DNA of 64,000 bases from Rhodococcus maanshanensis NBRC 100610. GTDB taxonomy: Bacteria; Actinomycetota; Actinomycetes; Mycobacteriales; Mycobacteriaceae. Position 1 is the stretch's first letter; each line of letters starts with the position of its first letter. Positions 45,327 to 57,091 of the stretch are shown here, piece by piece. Under the pieces are notes generated by a model. That model searched no databases. It was not told where the DNA came from and saw nothing but the letters and a program-made list of their open reading frames with translations. Where the stretch lies: assembly GCF_001894865.1 (NCBI RefSeq), contig NZ_BCXA01000017.1:94271-158270 (forward strand). The letters are read 5' to 3'. The translations under genes and the position numbers were made by a program.

Positions 45327-46181
45327 ATGGATTCCGTGGACGATCGTACTCACTCCGCAGTGACCGTCGGCGGGCTCACCTTCGAGGTCGAGGAATCCGG
45401 TCCCGTCGGTGGATCCCCGGTCGTGCTGTTGCACGGCTTCCCGGAGACCTCGGCCTGCTGGCGCCCGCTGACGCCGCTGCTGACCGCGGCCGGCCTCCGG
45501 GTGATCGCGCCGTCGCAGCGTGGCTACTCCCCCGGCGCGCGACCGGTCGGCGTCGAGCACTACGCGCTCGAGCTGCTCGGCGCCGACGTGCTGGCCCTGA
45601 TGGACGCCACCGGGATCGCGTCGGCGCACCTGGTCGGGCACGACTGGGGCGCGGTGGTCGCCTGGTGGATCGCCGCGTACCACCCCGAACGCGCCGAGAC
45701 CCTGACCGCGGTGTCCGTTCCGCACCCCTCCGCGTTCGGCTGGGCGCTGCGCGAGGACGCCGACCAGCAGAAGCGGTCGCGCTACATCGGTGTCTTCCGG
45801 GACGGTCAGGTGGCGGAGAAGCTGCTGCTCGACAACGACGCCAAGCGCCTGCGCGCGGTGTACGGCGACCTCGACCCCGACCAGGTCTCCGAGTACGTGC
45901 GGGCGTTCACCGAGCCGGGCGCGCTCACCGCCGCGCTGTCCTGGTACCGCGCCATGCGCTCCGACTTCGGCGGCATCCCATCGGTCCGGGTGCCCGCCAC
46001 CTACGTCTGGGGCTCCGAGGACGAGGCGCTCGGCCGCGCGGGCGCGCAACGGTGCGGCGAGTTCGTCGATGCCCCTTACCGTTTCGTCGAGCTCGACGGC
46101 GTCGGCCACTGGATACCGGAACAAGCACCCGATGCGCTGGCCGAAGCGGTCCTCGCGCGAATCGAAGGGAACGAGAGATGA
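45327..46181 (+). CDS. Alpha/beta hydrolase, epoxide-hydrolase-like
   Basis: A 284-residue cytosolic alpha/beta hydrolase. The oxyanion motif is LLHGFPETSACW, the nucleophile is Asp106 in VGHDWGAVVAW, which points to epoxide hydrolase or dehalogenase rather than serine esterase chemistry, and the base is the His of GVGHWIPEQAP with an acid in WGSEDEALG. ATG after GAGGGA. Its stop overlaps the start of the next gene by ATGA. The substrate is unknown; fatty or aromatic epoxides are typical. Confidence 0.87.
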   Translation: MDSVDDRTHSAVTVGGLTFEVEESGPVGGSPVVLLHGFPETSACWRPLTPLLTAAGLRVIAPSQRGYSPGARPVGVEHYALELLGADVLALMDATGIASAHLVGHDWGAVVAWWIAAYHPERAETLTAVSVPHPSAFGWALREDADQQKRSRYIGVFRDGQVAEKLLLDNDAKRLRAVYGDLDPDQVSEYVRAFTEPGALTAALSWYRAMRSDFGGIPSVRVPATYVWGSEDEALGRAGAQRCGEFVDAPYRFVELDGVGHWIPEQAPDALAEAVLARIEGNER

Positions 46182-46759
46182 GCGGGATCGCAGTACTGCT
46201 GGTCGGTGCGCTGTTGTGCTTCTACGGCATCCGATCACTGCACCTCGCGGTGCTCGCCGCCGGCTTCGGCCTCGGCTGGCTGATCGCGGACCTGTTCCAC
46301 GCCTCGCTGGCGACGCTGTTCCTGTTCGCGCTCGTCGGCGCGCTCATCTCGTGGGTGGTCACCACGTTGGTCTTCAAGTTCTCCGCCTACTTCATCGGCG
46401 GCCTGACCGGCGCGATGGCGGGCGCGAAACTCGCGGAGGTGGTGCAGCGCGGCGACAACAACTGGGCTGTCAGCGCGATCGTGATCATCGCGGTCGCGGT
46501 CGCCGCCGCCTTCCTCGCCGACAAGTACCGCGCCAGGGCGCTGCTGTGGCTCACCTCGATCGGCGGCGCGAGCATGATCCTGGCCGGCCTGGGGCGCACC
46601 ACCGACGCCCTCGCGTTCCTGCACCAACCGAACCCGGGTTGGGAGCAGGTGACCTCGACCCTGCTGTGGATCGCACTCTCGGTGGCCGGCTGGATCGTGC
46701 AGCGGCGCCTGTTCCCCGAGAAGCTCGGGATTCAGACCGACGAGGGTTCCCGCCGGTAG
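46178..46759 (+). CDS. DUF4203/TMEM198-like multi-pass membrane protein
   Basis: A 193-residue protein with about six hydrophobic helices (VLLVGALLCFYGIRSLHLAV, FGLGWLIADLF, LFLFALVGALISWVVTTLVF and three more), ending in a short charged tail. The pattern matches the DUF4203/TMEM198 group, function unknown. It is translationally coupled to the epoxide-hydrolase-like gene (ATGA). Its last 28 nt overlap the end of the convergent MFS gene. Confidence 0.75.
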   Translation: MSGIAVLLVGALLCFYGIRSLHLAVLAAGFGLGWLIADLFHASLATLFLFALVGALISWVVTTLVFKFSAYFIGGLTGAMAGAKLAEVVQRGDNNWAVSAIVIIAVAVAAAFLADKYRARALLWLTSIGGASMILAGLGRTTDALAFLHQPNPGWEQVTSTLLWIALSVAGWIVQRRLFPEKLGIQTDEGSRR

Positions 46760-48066
46760 TCGCGCTCGGGCGCCCGCACCGGCAGTACCGCCGCCAGCCC
46801 GAGTCCGAGCACCACGAGCAGGCCGACGATGCCGGCCCGGTCGCTGGCGAAGGCCCACGCGAACAGCCCGAACAGGGTCGGTGCCAGGAACGAGACCGCC
46901 CGGCCCGTGGTCGCGTACAGGCCGAACATCTGCCCCTCCCTGCCGTTCGGGGTGATCCGCACGAGGAAGGTCCTCGACGCCGACTGCGCGGGGCCGACGA
47001 AGACGCACAGCAGCAGCCCGAACACCCAGAACGCCACCGGACCCGAGACCACCAGCAGGATCGTGCCGGCCACCAGCATCGCGGCGAGCGAGGCGACGAT
47101 GACCGTCTTCGGCCCGAGGGTGTCGTCGAACCGCCCGGCCGCCAGAGCCGCGACACCGGAGACCACGTTGGCGGCCACGCCGAAGAGCAGCACGTCGGAC
47201 GCCGCGATGCCGTAAACGTTGACCGCCAGGACCGCTCCGAAGGTGAACACCCCGGCCAGCCCGTCGCGGAAGAGCGCACTGGCGAGCAGGAACCCGACGG
47301 TGCGTCGATCCGCCGCCCACAGCTCCCTGAGGTCGCGCCAGAGCACACCGTAGGAGGCGAAGAACCCCGCTCGGGCGGCCGCCGGATCCGCCTCCGCGCG
47401 GGGCAGCTCCGGCACCGTGACCAACACGGGAATCGCGAACGCCGCGAACCACAGTGCCGCCACCAGCGCCACCATCCGGATGTTGAATCCCCCGTCGGTG
47501 CTCAGACCCAGCAGTCCTCGGGTGTCGCCGTCGCCGGCGATGAACCCGAAGTAGCAGACCAGAAGCAGCACGATGCCGCCGAAATAGCCCATCGCCCACC
47601 CGAACCCGGACACCCTGCCGACGTTCTCCGGCGTGGACACCTGGCGCAGCATCGCGCTGTAGGGCACCTCGGCGAGCGTGAACAGGACCGAGCCGATGCC
47701 GAGCAGGGCCAACCCCGCCCACAGGAATTCGTACCTGTCCTCGACCAGGAACATCGCCGCCATCACGACCACCACCGCCGCCGTGAGGAGGGTGAGTGAG
47801 CGCCGCCGGTGCCCGGTCGCGTCCGAGCGCTGCCCGGTGACCGGCGCCAGGACCGCGATCAGCAGGCCGGAGGCGCCGAGCGACCAGCCGAGCCACGTGC
47901 TCGCCGAGATCGAGCCCGGCAGGTCGTCGCCGACCGCGTCGGTGAGGTAGACGGAGAAGACGAACGTCACGATCACGGCGTTGAACGCGGCCGAACCCCA
48001 GTCCCACAGTCCCCACGCGAAGACCTGCCTACGGGTGACGCCGGTGCCGATCGCCGCTTGGCCCAT
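46732..48066 (-). CDS. MFS transporter of the UMF1/Atg22-like family
   Basis: A 444-residue transporter with 12 hydrophobic helices. The first helix region (VFAWGLWDWGSAAFNAVIVT) is the WDWGxxAxN signature of the UMF1 group, and GRVSGFGWAMGYFGGIVLLL in helix 5 and FGLYATTGRAVSFLAPTLFG in helix 11 are also typical. Yeast Atg22 releases amino acids from vacuoles; bacterial members are uncharacterised. The 3' end overlaps the convergent membrane-protein gene. Confidence 0.85.
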   Translation of the reverse strand: MGQAAIGTGVTRRQVFAWGLWDWGSAAFNAVIVTFVFSVYLTDAVGDDLPGSISASTWLGWSLGASGLLIAVLAPVTGQRSDATGHRRRSLTLLTAAVVVVMAAMFLVEDRYEFLWAGLALLGIGSVLFTLAEVPYSAMLRQVSTPENVGRVSGFGWAMGYFGGIVLLLVCYFGFIAGDGDTRGLLGLSTDGGFNIRMVALVAALWFAAFAIPVLVTVPELPRAEADPAAARAGFFASYGVLWRDLRELWAADRRTVGFLLASALFRDGLAGVFTFGAVLAVNVYGIAASDVLLFGVAANVVSGVAALAAGRFDDTLGPKTVIVASLAAMLVAGTILLVVSGPVAFWVFGLLLCVFVGPAQSASRTFLVRITPNGREGQMFGLYATTGRAVSFLAPTLFGLFAWAFASDRAGIVGLLVVLGLGLAAVLPVRAPERDYRREPSSV

Positions 48067-48076
48067 GACCGCGAGC

Positions 48077-49294
48077 CTAGGCGAGCGAACCGCGTCCGGC
48101 TCCCCCGTCGTCGAGACCGTATGCGCGGCGGGCGTTCTCCGCGGCGATCAGGTGCGCGATCCGCACGGCGTCCCGCTCGGACCAGGCATCGTCCTCGACT
48201 CCCTCGTCCAGGAAATCCGACAGCGCACGGCGGAACAGCGTGGCGCTGACGTGGAACAGCTCCGGCAGCCCGTAGCCGTCGGAGGAGAACAGCACCGACC
48301 CGAAGGGCGCGAGTTCGAGCAGTTCGGCCACCACCTGGCCCGCCCGGCTCCCGACGTTCTGCACCGCGAGGCCGACGTCGACGAAGACATGGTCGAACAC
48401 CTGCGCCAGGCAGCCCGCGTGCCGATGGAAGGGGTAGGTGTGCAGCAACATGATCGGTACCCCGCCACCGGCCGTCGCGCGCAGCAGCGGCGCCAGCAGC
48501 AGCGGATCGCATCGGCCGAGATCCGCATCGGCGTCGCCGAATCCGGTGTGGAACTGGATCGGCAGACCGAGGTCGACGGCGGTCCAGATCAGGAACCGGA
48601 TCAGGGTCTCGTCGGCCAGCCGGATCGGCGCTCCCCGTTCGATCGCGGCCGCCCACCGCGTGGCCGCGGCGGCCACCTCGTCGGCCGGCGGACGATCCGG
48701 GGCCAGGTCGAGGCCGACCCGGTACGCGGCGATCGATTTGAACGCGATCGCGGTCACCGCCGCGGACGTCAGGCGGTCCAGGCAGGCCTCCACGAAGTCG
48801 TCCGCGCGGTGGGTGGCGATCACCTCCTCCGCCACCGGCTCGAGCCGGGCGATCTCCCATGCCGACGCCGCGGCACAGGCGGCCAGCTCGTCCGGTGAGG
48901 TCAGTCGATCGGGCCGAAAGCCCGTGTCCACGAAGAACTCGGAGATCCCGGCGCCGCCCAACAGCCGCCGGGCCACCTCGTCGGAGCCGAGCTCGGCCCG
49001 CCGCGCGAGGTAGTCCTCGGCGGGCGCGTGCGGCGCCAGGCCGAGCAGCGGGCTGCACAGGCGCCGGACCGCGAGCCCGACCTGGGTGTCGAAGAGCGTC
49101 CCGTGCCAGCGGCCGGGCGCGTCGGCCTCGCAGAGCAGCGATTCGAACCCCGTCCGGTCGAGGGGGCCGCGCACGATCCCGTGGCAGTGGTGGTCGACGA
49201 ACGCGATCTGCCCGACCAGTTCCTCCAGGCGCCGTTCGCCCGACCTCGAGGGCCGCGCAGACGTATCGTCTGAGGATCGTGCCATGACCGCCAT
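48077..49294 (-). CDS. Amidohydrolase family protein (FluG N-terminal-like)
   Basis: A 405-residue TIM-barrel metal-dependent hydrolase. The HxH metal site is in IAFVDHHCHGIV, further ligands are in IQFHTGFGDADADL and MLLHTYPFHRHAGC, and the catalytic Asp is in VLFSSDGYGLPELF. This is the amidohydrolase-2 type found fused to a glutamine synthetase-like domain in fungal FluG; here the GS-like gene is the divergent neighbour, starting 53 nt away. An ATG three codons later is equally possible; neither has a strong ribosome site. Confidence 0.82.
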   Translation of the reverse strand: MAVMARSSDDTSARPSRSGERRLEELVGQIAFVDHHCHGIVRGPLDRTGFESLLCEADAPGRWHGTLFDTQVGLAVRRLCSPLLGLAPHAPAEDYLARRAELGSDEVARRLLGGAGISEFFVDTGFRPDRLTSPDELAACAAASAWEIARLEPVAEEVIATHRADDFVEACLDRLTSAAVTAIAFKSIAAYRVGLDLAPDRPPADEVAAAATRWAAAIERGAPIRLADETLIRFLIWTAVDLGLPIQFHTGFGDADADLGRCDPLLLAPLLRATAGGGVPIMLLHTYPFHRHAGCLAQVFDHVFVDVGLAVQNVGSRAGQVVAELLELAPFGSVLFSSDGYGLPELFHVSATLFRRALSDFLDEGVEDDAWSERDAVRIAHLIAAENARRAYGLDDGGAGRGSLA

Positions 49295-49346
49295 TCTGCC
49301 GCTGAAAGACGATCGCCGCTGATCAGAGATGCGCGAAGGAGCCGCA

Positions 49347-50720
49347 ATGGACCGGGACGAGCGTGAGCGGCTGGCCGCGGAGGCCGGCCCGGTGGCGGCC
49401 CGGCTCGCCGATCAGGGTGTGGTCGGCGTGGCGCTGACATGGGTCGACAACAGCGGGATCACCCGGATGAAGGCGGTCCCGGTCGATCGGCTTGCGAACG
49501 CCGCGGCGTGGGGCGTCGGCGCGTCGCCGGTGTTCGACGCCTTCGCGACCGACGATTCGATCATCGCGGGCCGCTGCGCGGGTGGGCCCGTCGGCGACCT
49601 GCGGCTGCTGCCGGACCTGAACCGGATCGTCGCCCTCGCCGCGCAGCCGGGCTGGGCGTGGGCGCCAGCCGACCGCTACACGCAGGAGGGGACGCGGCAC
49701 CCGCAGGACGCGAGGGACGTCACCCGCCGCGCGGTCGCGGCACTGGCCGACGCCGGCCTGACCGCGAAGGCCGGTATCGAGGTGGAGTGGACCCTCGGGC
49801 GGGGCGGGGACGACTTCGTGCCCGCCACCCGCGGGCCCGCCTACGGGTTCACCCGGCTCGTCGAACACTCGGACTACCTGGCGGACCTGCTCGCCGCGCT
49901 GCGCGAACAGGGCGTCGCGGTGGAACAGATCCACCCCGAATACGCGGCCGGACAGTACGAACTGTCCGTCGCCGCCGAGGATCCGATCGGCGCCGCAGAC
50001 ACCTTCGTGCTGGTACGCGAGACGATTCGGGCGCTGAGCGCCGACAGGGGCCTGCGCGCCTCCTTCTCCCCGAAGGTGGTCGCCGACGGCGTCGGGAACG
50101 GCGGCCACGTGCACCTGTCCATCTGGCGCGGCGGGGTGAACCTGCACGACGGCGGCGACGGTCCCTGCGGCATGACCGACGCCGCGGAGTCCTTCGCGGC
50201 GGGCATCCTGCACCGGCTGCCCGCCCTGCTCGCCGTCGGCGCTCCCTCGGTCGCGAGCTACCTGCGGCTCGTCCCCGGCCACTGGGCGGCGCCGTACCAG
50301 GCGTGTGGACACGAGAACCGCGAGACCGCCCTGCGCCTGATCACGGGCAGCCGCGGCGACGAGGGCCGCTCGGCCAACCTGGAGGTCAAGGTCCTCGACC
50401 AGTCCGCCAACCCGTACCTGTGCATCGCCGGGCTGATCTTCGCCGGGCTCGCGGGCCTCGCCGAGCGGTCCCGCCTGCCCGCGCTGGTCGACGTCGACCC
50501 CGCGGGCCTGAGCGAGGACGAGCGGGCCAGGCGCGGGATCCGTGCGCTGCCGGACACCCTCGCCGAGACCACCGACGCGTTCGAGGCCGACACCGTGCTC
50601 GGCGCGGCGTTCGGGCCGGAGCTCGCGGCCACCGTCGTCGACCTCCGACGCGCCGAGGTGGCGCGCTTCGCCGACTCGAGCCCCGAGGAGATCGTGGCCG
50701 CGCTCCGCTGGGCCTTCTGA
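49347..50720 (+). CDS. Glutamine synthetase-like gamma-glutamyl ligase
   Basis: A 457-residue GS-fold enzyme. Ligand residues are in AGIEVEWTL, IHPEYAAGQYELSVAAEDP, GNGGHVHLSIWRGG and RLVPGHWAAPYQACGHENRE. The family is shared with glutamylpolyamine and glutamylethanolamide synthetases rather than the nitrogen-assimilating GlnA, since the Tyr adenylylation site region and GlnA N-terminal signatures are absent. ATG after AAGGAG. Paired with the divergent amidohydrolase, it suggests a gamma-glutamylation route for an amine followed by hydrolysis; the amine is unknown. Confidence 0.85.
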   Translation: MDRDERERLAAEAGPVAARLADQGVVGVALTWVDNSGITRMKAVPVDRLANAAAWGVGASPVFDAFATDDSIIAGRCAGGPVGDLRLLPDLNRIVALAAQPGWAWAPADRYTQEGTRHPQDARDVTRRAVAALADAGLTAKAGIEVEWTLGRGGDDFVPATRGPAYGFTRLVEHSDYLADLLAALREQGVAVEQIHPEYAAGQYELSVAAEDPIGAADTFVLVRETIRALSADRGLRASFSPKVVADGVGNGGHVHLSIWRGGVNLHDGGDGPCGMTDAAESFAAGILHRLPALLAVGAPSVASYLRLVPGHWAAPYQACGHENRETALRLITGSRGDEGRSANLEVKVLDQSANPYLCIAGLIFAGLAGLAERSRLPALVDVDPAGLSEDERARRGIRALPDTLAETTDAFEADTVLGAAFGPELAATVVDLRRAEVARFADSSPEEIVAALRWAF

Positions 50721-50772
50721 GCGCCCCGGCCCCGCGTTCGCGGCGAGAGGAAACCGCGCAGATATGAACTCA

Positions 50773-53415
<2,643 letters not shown>

Positions 53416-53432
53416 CCCGCTAGCCTGAGCCC

Positions 53433-54236
53433 GTGAGCCTGCCTACCCCCACCCCTGATTCCCGCGCGGTCGTGACCGGCGCCTCCTCCGGCATCGGTGA
53501 GGCGCTGGCCACCGACCTGGCCGCGCGCGGCCACTCGCTGATCCTGGTGGCCCGGCGCGGCGACCTGCTCGAGGCGCTGGCGGCGAAGCTGACCGCGGCG
53601 CACGGCGTCGAGGTCGAGGTCCGCGCGGTCGACCTGTCCGATCGAGATCAGCGCGGCACCCTGGTCGACGAGCTCGCCGGGCGCCCGATCAGCATCCTGT
53701 GCAACAACGCCGGGATCGCCACGTTCGGCCCGGTGTCCGAGCTGGACCCCGCCTACGAGCGGGCCCAGGTCGAGCTCAATGCCGTTGCGGTGCACGACCT
53801 CACGCTGGCCGTGCTGCCCGGGATGATCGCACGGGACTCCGGCGGCATCCTGATGGTCGGATCGGCGGCTGGCAACATGCCGATCCCGAACAACGCCACC
53901 TACGCGGCCACCAAGGCGTTCGTGAACACCTTCTCGGAGTCGCTGCGCGGTGAACTCACCGGCACCGGCGTGCACGTCACCCTGCTCGCCCCCGGCCCGG
54001 TCCGCACGGAGATCCCGGACCCGGCGGAGGCGTCCATCGTCGACAAGCTGGTTCCCGATTTCTTCTGGATCTCCAGCGAGTACACCGCCAAGCTGTCGCT
54101 GGACTCGCTCGCGAAGAACAAGATGCGCGTGGTGCCGGGCATCCTGAGCAAGGGCATGTCGGTGGCGGGCCAGTACAGCCCGCGCGCGGTGGTCGCGCCG
54201 ATCGTCGGCACCTTCTACAAGAAGCTGGGGGGCTAG
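53433..54236 (+). CDS. cmrA: Mycolate reductase CmrA, short-chain dehydrogenase
   Basis: A 267-residue SDR that reduces the 3-oxo group of freshly condensed mycolate. The cofactor motif is VVTGASSGIGEALATDLAAR, NNAGIATFGPVSELDP follows, and the catalytic Ser is in MVGSAAGNMPIP with YAATK. The C-terminal VPDFFWISSEYTAKLSLDSL and SPRAVVAPIVGTFYKKLGG closely match M. tuberculosis Rv2509. Its presence implies that the organism makes mycolic acids. GTG start 17 nt after fadH, so the two may be cotranscribed. Confidence 0.93.
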   Translation: MSLPTPTPDSRAVVTGASSGIGEALATDLAARGHSLILVARRGDLLEALAAKLTAAHGVEVEVRAVDLSDRDQRGTLVDELAGRPISILCNNAGIATFGPVSELDPAYERAQVELNAVAVHDLTLAVLPGMIARDSGGILMVGSAAGNMPIPNNATYAATKAFVNTFSESLRGELTGTGVHVTLLAPGPVRTEIPDPAEASIVDKLVPDFFWISSEYTAKLSLDSLAKNKMRVVPGILSKGMSVAGQYSPRAVVAPIVGTFYKKLGG

Positions 54237-54365
54237 CGGCCCCCCACGGCCGACGCTCCTTCCACCCTGCGCCGGGAACTCCGGAAACACACCGCTTCAG
54301 AAGATAGTTCGGCTAAGTTCACGATTACGCCGGACAATCGGCGATGACGAAAGTCGGAGGACACC

Positions 54366-54461
54366 GTGGAATTTGTTGGCTCTGTCGCCGGTATCGCACA
54401 GATGGTCATCGGCACCATCCTCGCCAACACCGGATCGGGAGGTTCCGGCTCCGGCTGGTGA
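54366..54461 (+). CDS. 31-residue hydrophobic-helix small protein with Gly-Ser tail
   Basis: A very short gene: MEFVGSVAGIAQMVIGTILA is a single hydrophobic helix, followed by NTGSGGSGSGW. It has no signal peptidase site. The GTG is preceded by GGAGG at 5 nt, and a 15-bp hairpin terminator follows 8 nt past the stop, which together make it likely to be a real transcription and translation unit. It sits between cmrA and a KAS III gene, so an envelope role is conceivable. No family recognised. Confidence 0.6.
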   Translation: MEFVGSVAGIAQMVIGTILANTGSGGSGSGW

Positions 54462-54468
54462 GCCCACG

Positions 54469-54505
54469 ACCGGATTCGGCTCGATACCCGCGAGCCGAAT
54501 CCGGT
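54469..54505 (+). terminator. 15-bp perfect hairpin after the 31-codon gene
   Basis: Arm ACCGGATTCGGCTCG pairs perfectly with its complement around a 7-nt loop. It immediately follows the small gene and isolates it from the KAS III gene. Confidence 0.75.
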
Positions 54506-54620
54506 CGACGCATCTGTCGCACCAGGGGGTGGTCGCCGCACCCTAGGGTGCCTATCGTCGGGCCCGGCCAGGACCGACGCTGGAGCGGCAAGGAACATCC
54601 GCCGCCTCAGGAGATGAACG

Positions 54621-55643
54621 ATGGCCGCCCCGATCACCGCCACCACCGGCTCACCGCACAGCGCGATCGTCGGTCTGGGGGTGTACCGCCCGTCCCGCGT
54701 CGTCGACAACGCCGAGATCTGCCGGAGTATCGACTCCACCGACGAGTGGATCCAGACCCGCTCCGGGATCAAGGCCAGGCGGTTCGCCGGGCCGGAGGAG
54801 TCGATCCTCGAGATGTCCGTCGCGGCGGGCCACCGAGCGCTGGCGTCGTCCGCGGTGGCGGCCGAGCAGATCGGCTGCGTGATCGTCGCGACGTCGACCT
54901 ACCTCTACCAGTCCCCCGCCGCCGCCCCGCAGATCGCCCACCGACTCGGCATCTACGGCGCCGCGTTCGACGTCTCGGCCGGGTGCGCCGGCTTCTGCCA
55001 TGCCCTGGCCGTCGCCTCCGACATGGTCCGGGGCGGCAGCGCGGAGCACGTACTGGTAATCGGCGTCGAGCGGATGAGCGAGTGCCTCGACATGACCGAC
55101 AGGACAACCGCGTTCATCTTCGCCGACGGCGCGGGGGCAGTGGTGGTGGGACCGTCGCAGAGCCCGGGGATCGGACCGGTCGAGTGGGGCTCGGACGGGT
55201 CACAGTCGAACGCGATCTGCCAGGCCCCGTCCTGGGATGTCTACCGCGACGATCCGACCGGGCCGCGGCCGACCGTCAAGTTCGACGGAAGGGCCGTGTT
55301 CCGTTGGGCGGCATTCGAGATGGAGAAGGTGGCAGGGGCCGCGTTGGACCGGGCGGGCGTCCCACCCGAGCAGCTGGACGCCTTCATCCCACACCAGGCG
55401 AACCTCCGGATCACCGACATCATCGCCAAGCGGCTGGCGCTCTCGCCCGATGCCGCCGTCGCGCGCGACATCGTCGACGCAGGCAACACGTCGGCGGCCT
55501 CGGTCCCCCTGGCGATGGACACACTGCTCCGAACCGGCGAGGCCCCCGCCGGCGGCACGGCGCTGCTGATCGCGTTCGGGGCCGGGCTGTCCTACGCCGC
55601 ACAGGTGGTCAGGCTGCCCGCAAAGTTCGATTCGTCAGCATGA
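54621..55643 (+). CDS. 3-oxoacyl-ACP synthase III (KAS III/FabH-like)
   Basis: A 340-residue thiolase-fold condensing enzyme. The catalytic triad is Cys122 in DVSAGCAGFCHALA, His258 in FIPHQANLRI and Asn289 in DAGNTSAASVPLA. The N-terminus AIVGLGVYRPSRVVDNAEIC is typical. It resembles primary FabH but lacks fatty-acid neighbours; KAS III paralogues also start polyketides or make acyl-homoserine-like products. ATG after AGGAG. The next gene on the same strand, a lysA-type decarboxylase, begins 104 nt further on. Confidence 0.87.
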   Translation: MAAPITATTGSPHSAIVGLGVYRPSRVVDNAEICRSIDSTDEWIQTRSGIKARRFAGPEESILEMSVAAGHRALASSAVAAEQIGCVIVATSTYLYQSPAAAPQIAHRLGIYGAAFDVSAGCAGFCHALAVASDMVRGGSAEHVLVIGVERMSECLDMTDRTTAFIFADGAGAVVVGPSQSPGIGPVEWGSDGSQSNAICQAPSWDVYRDDPTGPRPTVKFDGRAVFRWAAFEMEKVAGAALDRAGVPPEQLDAFIPHQANLRITDIIAKRLALSPDAAVARDIVDAGNTSAASVPLAMDTLLRTGEAPAGGTALLIAFGAGLSYAAQVVRLPAKFDSSA

Positions 55644-55747
55644 CGTCAAGCCACGACCGATCGGCGTCAAGGTCGCGTCAGGGGCCGCGGCACGGCGCCG
55701 GAACGCGAGTACTCCGGAGGGTGAACCATCACCCCTAGGAGAACCCG

Positions 55748-57091
55748 GTGACCCTTCTCGACATCTTCCCGTCGCTCCGCTCGGCCATGTCCCCGCGGCT
55801 CGATCCCGCGGTATGGCCGATCAACACCCACCACGACGAGCACGGACGGATCACCGTCGGCGGCGTCGCGTTGTCCGATGTCGCCGACCAGTACGGAACA
55901 CCGAGCTACGTGATCGACGAACTGGATGTCCGGCACCGCTGTCGCACCTACCGCGAGATCTTCCCCGAGGCCGAGATCGCGTACGCCGGAAAGGCGTTGA
56001 TGACCCGGGCGCTCGCCTCCTGGGTGAGCCAGGAGGGGCTGGCCCTCGACGTGTGCTCGGCAGGGGAACTGACCATCGCCCTCTCGGCGGGCGTCGACCC
56101 GCGCCGAATCATCATGCACGGCAACGCCAAGACCCCCGCCGAACTCACCGCCGCGATCGACGCGGGCGTCGGCCGCATCGTCATCGACTCGTACACCGAG
56201 ATCGTGGTCCTCGGCTCGGCGCTCGACCACAAGCAGGACGTCCTGGTCCGCGTGACCCCGGACATCGACGTGCACGGTCACCGCGCGGTCCGGACCGGCG
56301 TCGCGGACCAGAAGTTCGGGTTCCCCATCGACCACGGCCAGGCGGATGCCGCGATCAAGCGGGTGCTCGACCAGCCGCACCTGAACCTGATCGGGCTGCA
56401 CTGCCACCTGGGGTCGCAGATCACCGATCCCGAGCACTTCGGCGCCGCGGTGCACCGGATGATCGCCCAGATGGCGCAGGTGTACCACGATCACGGACTG
56501 ATCCTGACCGAGCTCAATCTCGGTGGCGGCCATGCGGTCTCGTACGGGTTCGACGACGTGCCACTGGACCTCACCCAGCTGGCCTCGACCGTCGAGGACG
56601 CGCTCGACGAGGCCTGCGCGCGGCACCGGTTCCCGCGGCCGAAGATCACCCTCGAACCGGGCCGCGCCATCGTCGCCAGGTCGGGGGTGACGGTGTACCG
56701 GGTCGTGTCCGTCAAGCACATCGAGGGCGGGCGCACCTTCGTCTGCGTCGACGGCGGCATGAGCGACAACCCCCGAGTCTGCCTCTACGCGGCCAGGTAC
56801 AGCGTTGCCCTGGCCAACCGGCATCCGGTTGGCGCCCAGGTCCCGGTCACCGTCGCGGGACGGCATTGCGAATCGGGTGACGAACTGGCGGTCGACGTGC
56901 CGCTGCCCGCGGACGTGCGTCCCGGCGATGTGCTGGCGATCCCCGGCACCGGCGCCTACCACCACGGCCTCGCGTCCAGCTACAACTCGGTTGGCAGGCC
57001 GCCGATCATCGCGGTGTGCAACGGCTCGGCCCGCGAACTGATCCGTCGCGAGACCATCGACGACCTGCTCCGAAGGGAATCCTCGCTCTAG
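55748..57091 (+). CDS. Diaminopimelate decarboxylase-type PLP enzyme
   Basis: A 447-residue fold-type III PLP decarboxylase. The PLP lysine is in IAYAGKALMTRAL, then GLALDVCSAGELTIAL, GLHCHLGSQI, the phosphate loop ELNLGGGHAVSY, EPGRAIVARSG, and the diaminopimelate signature GRHCESGDELAVDV with VDGGMSDNPR. These point to LysA (meso-diaminopimelate to lysine). Its location next to a KAS III gene rather than thrA/thrB suggests a second lysA or a secondary-metabolism decarboxylase. GTG after AGGAGA. Confidence 0.87.
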   Translation: MTLLDIFPSLRSAMSPRLDPAVWPINTHHDEHGRITVGGVALSDVADQYGTPSYVIDELDVRHRCRTYREIFPEAEIAYAGKALMTRALASWVSQEGLALDVCSAGELTIALSAGVDPRRIIMHGNAKTPAELTAAIDAGVGRIVIDSYTEIVVLGSALDHKQDVLVRVTPDIDVHGHRAVRTGVADQKFGFPIDHGQADAAIKRVLDQPHLNLIGLHCHLGSQITDPEHFGAAVHRMIAQMAQVYHDHGLILTELNLGGGHAVSYGFDDVPLDLTQLASTVEDALDEACARHRFPRPKITLEPGRAIVARSGVTVYRVVSVKHIEGGRTFVCVDGGMSDNPRVCLYAARYSVALANRHPVGAQVPVTVAGRHCESGDELAVDVPLPADVRPGDVLAIPGTGAYHHGLASSYNSVGRPPIIAVCNGSARELIRRETIDDLLRRESSL

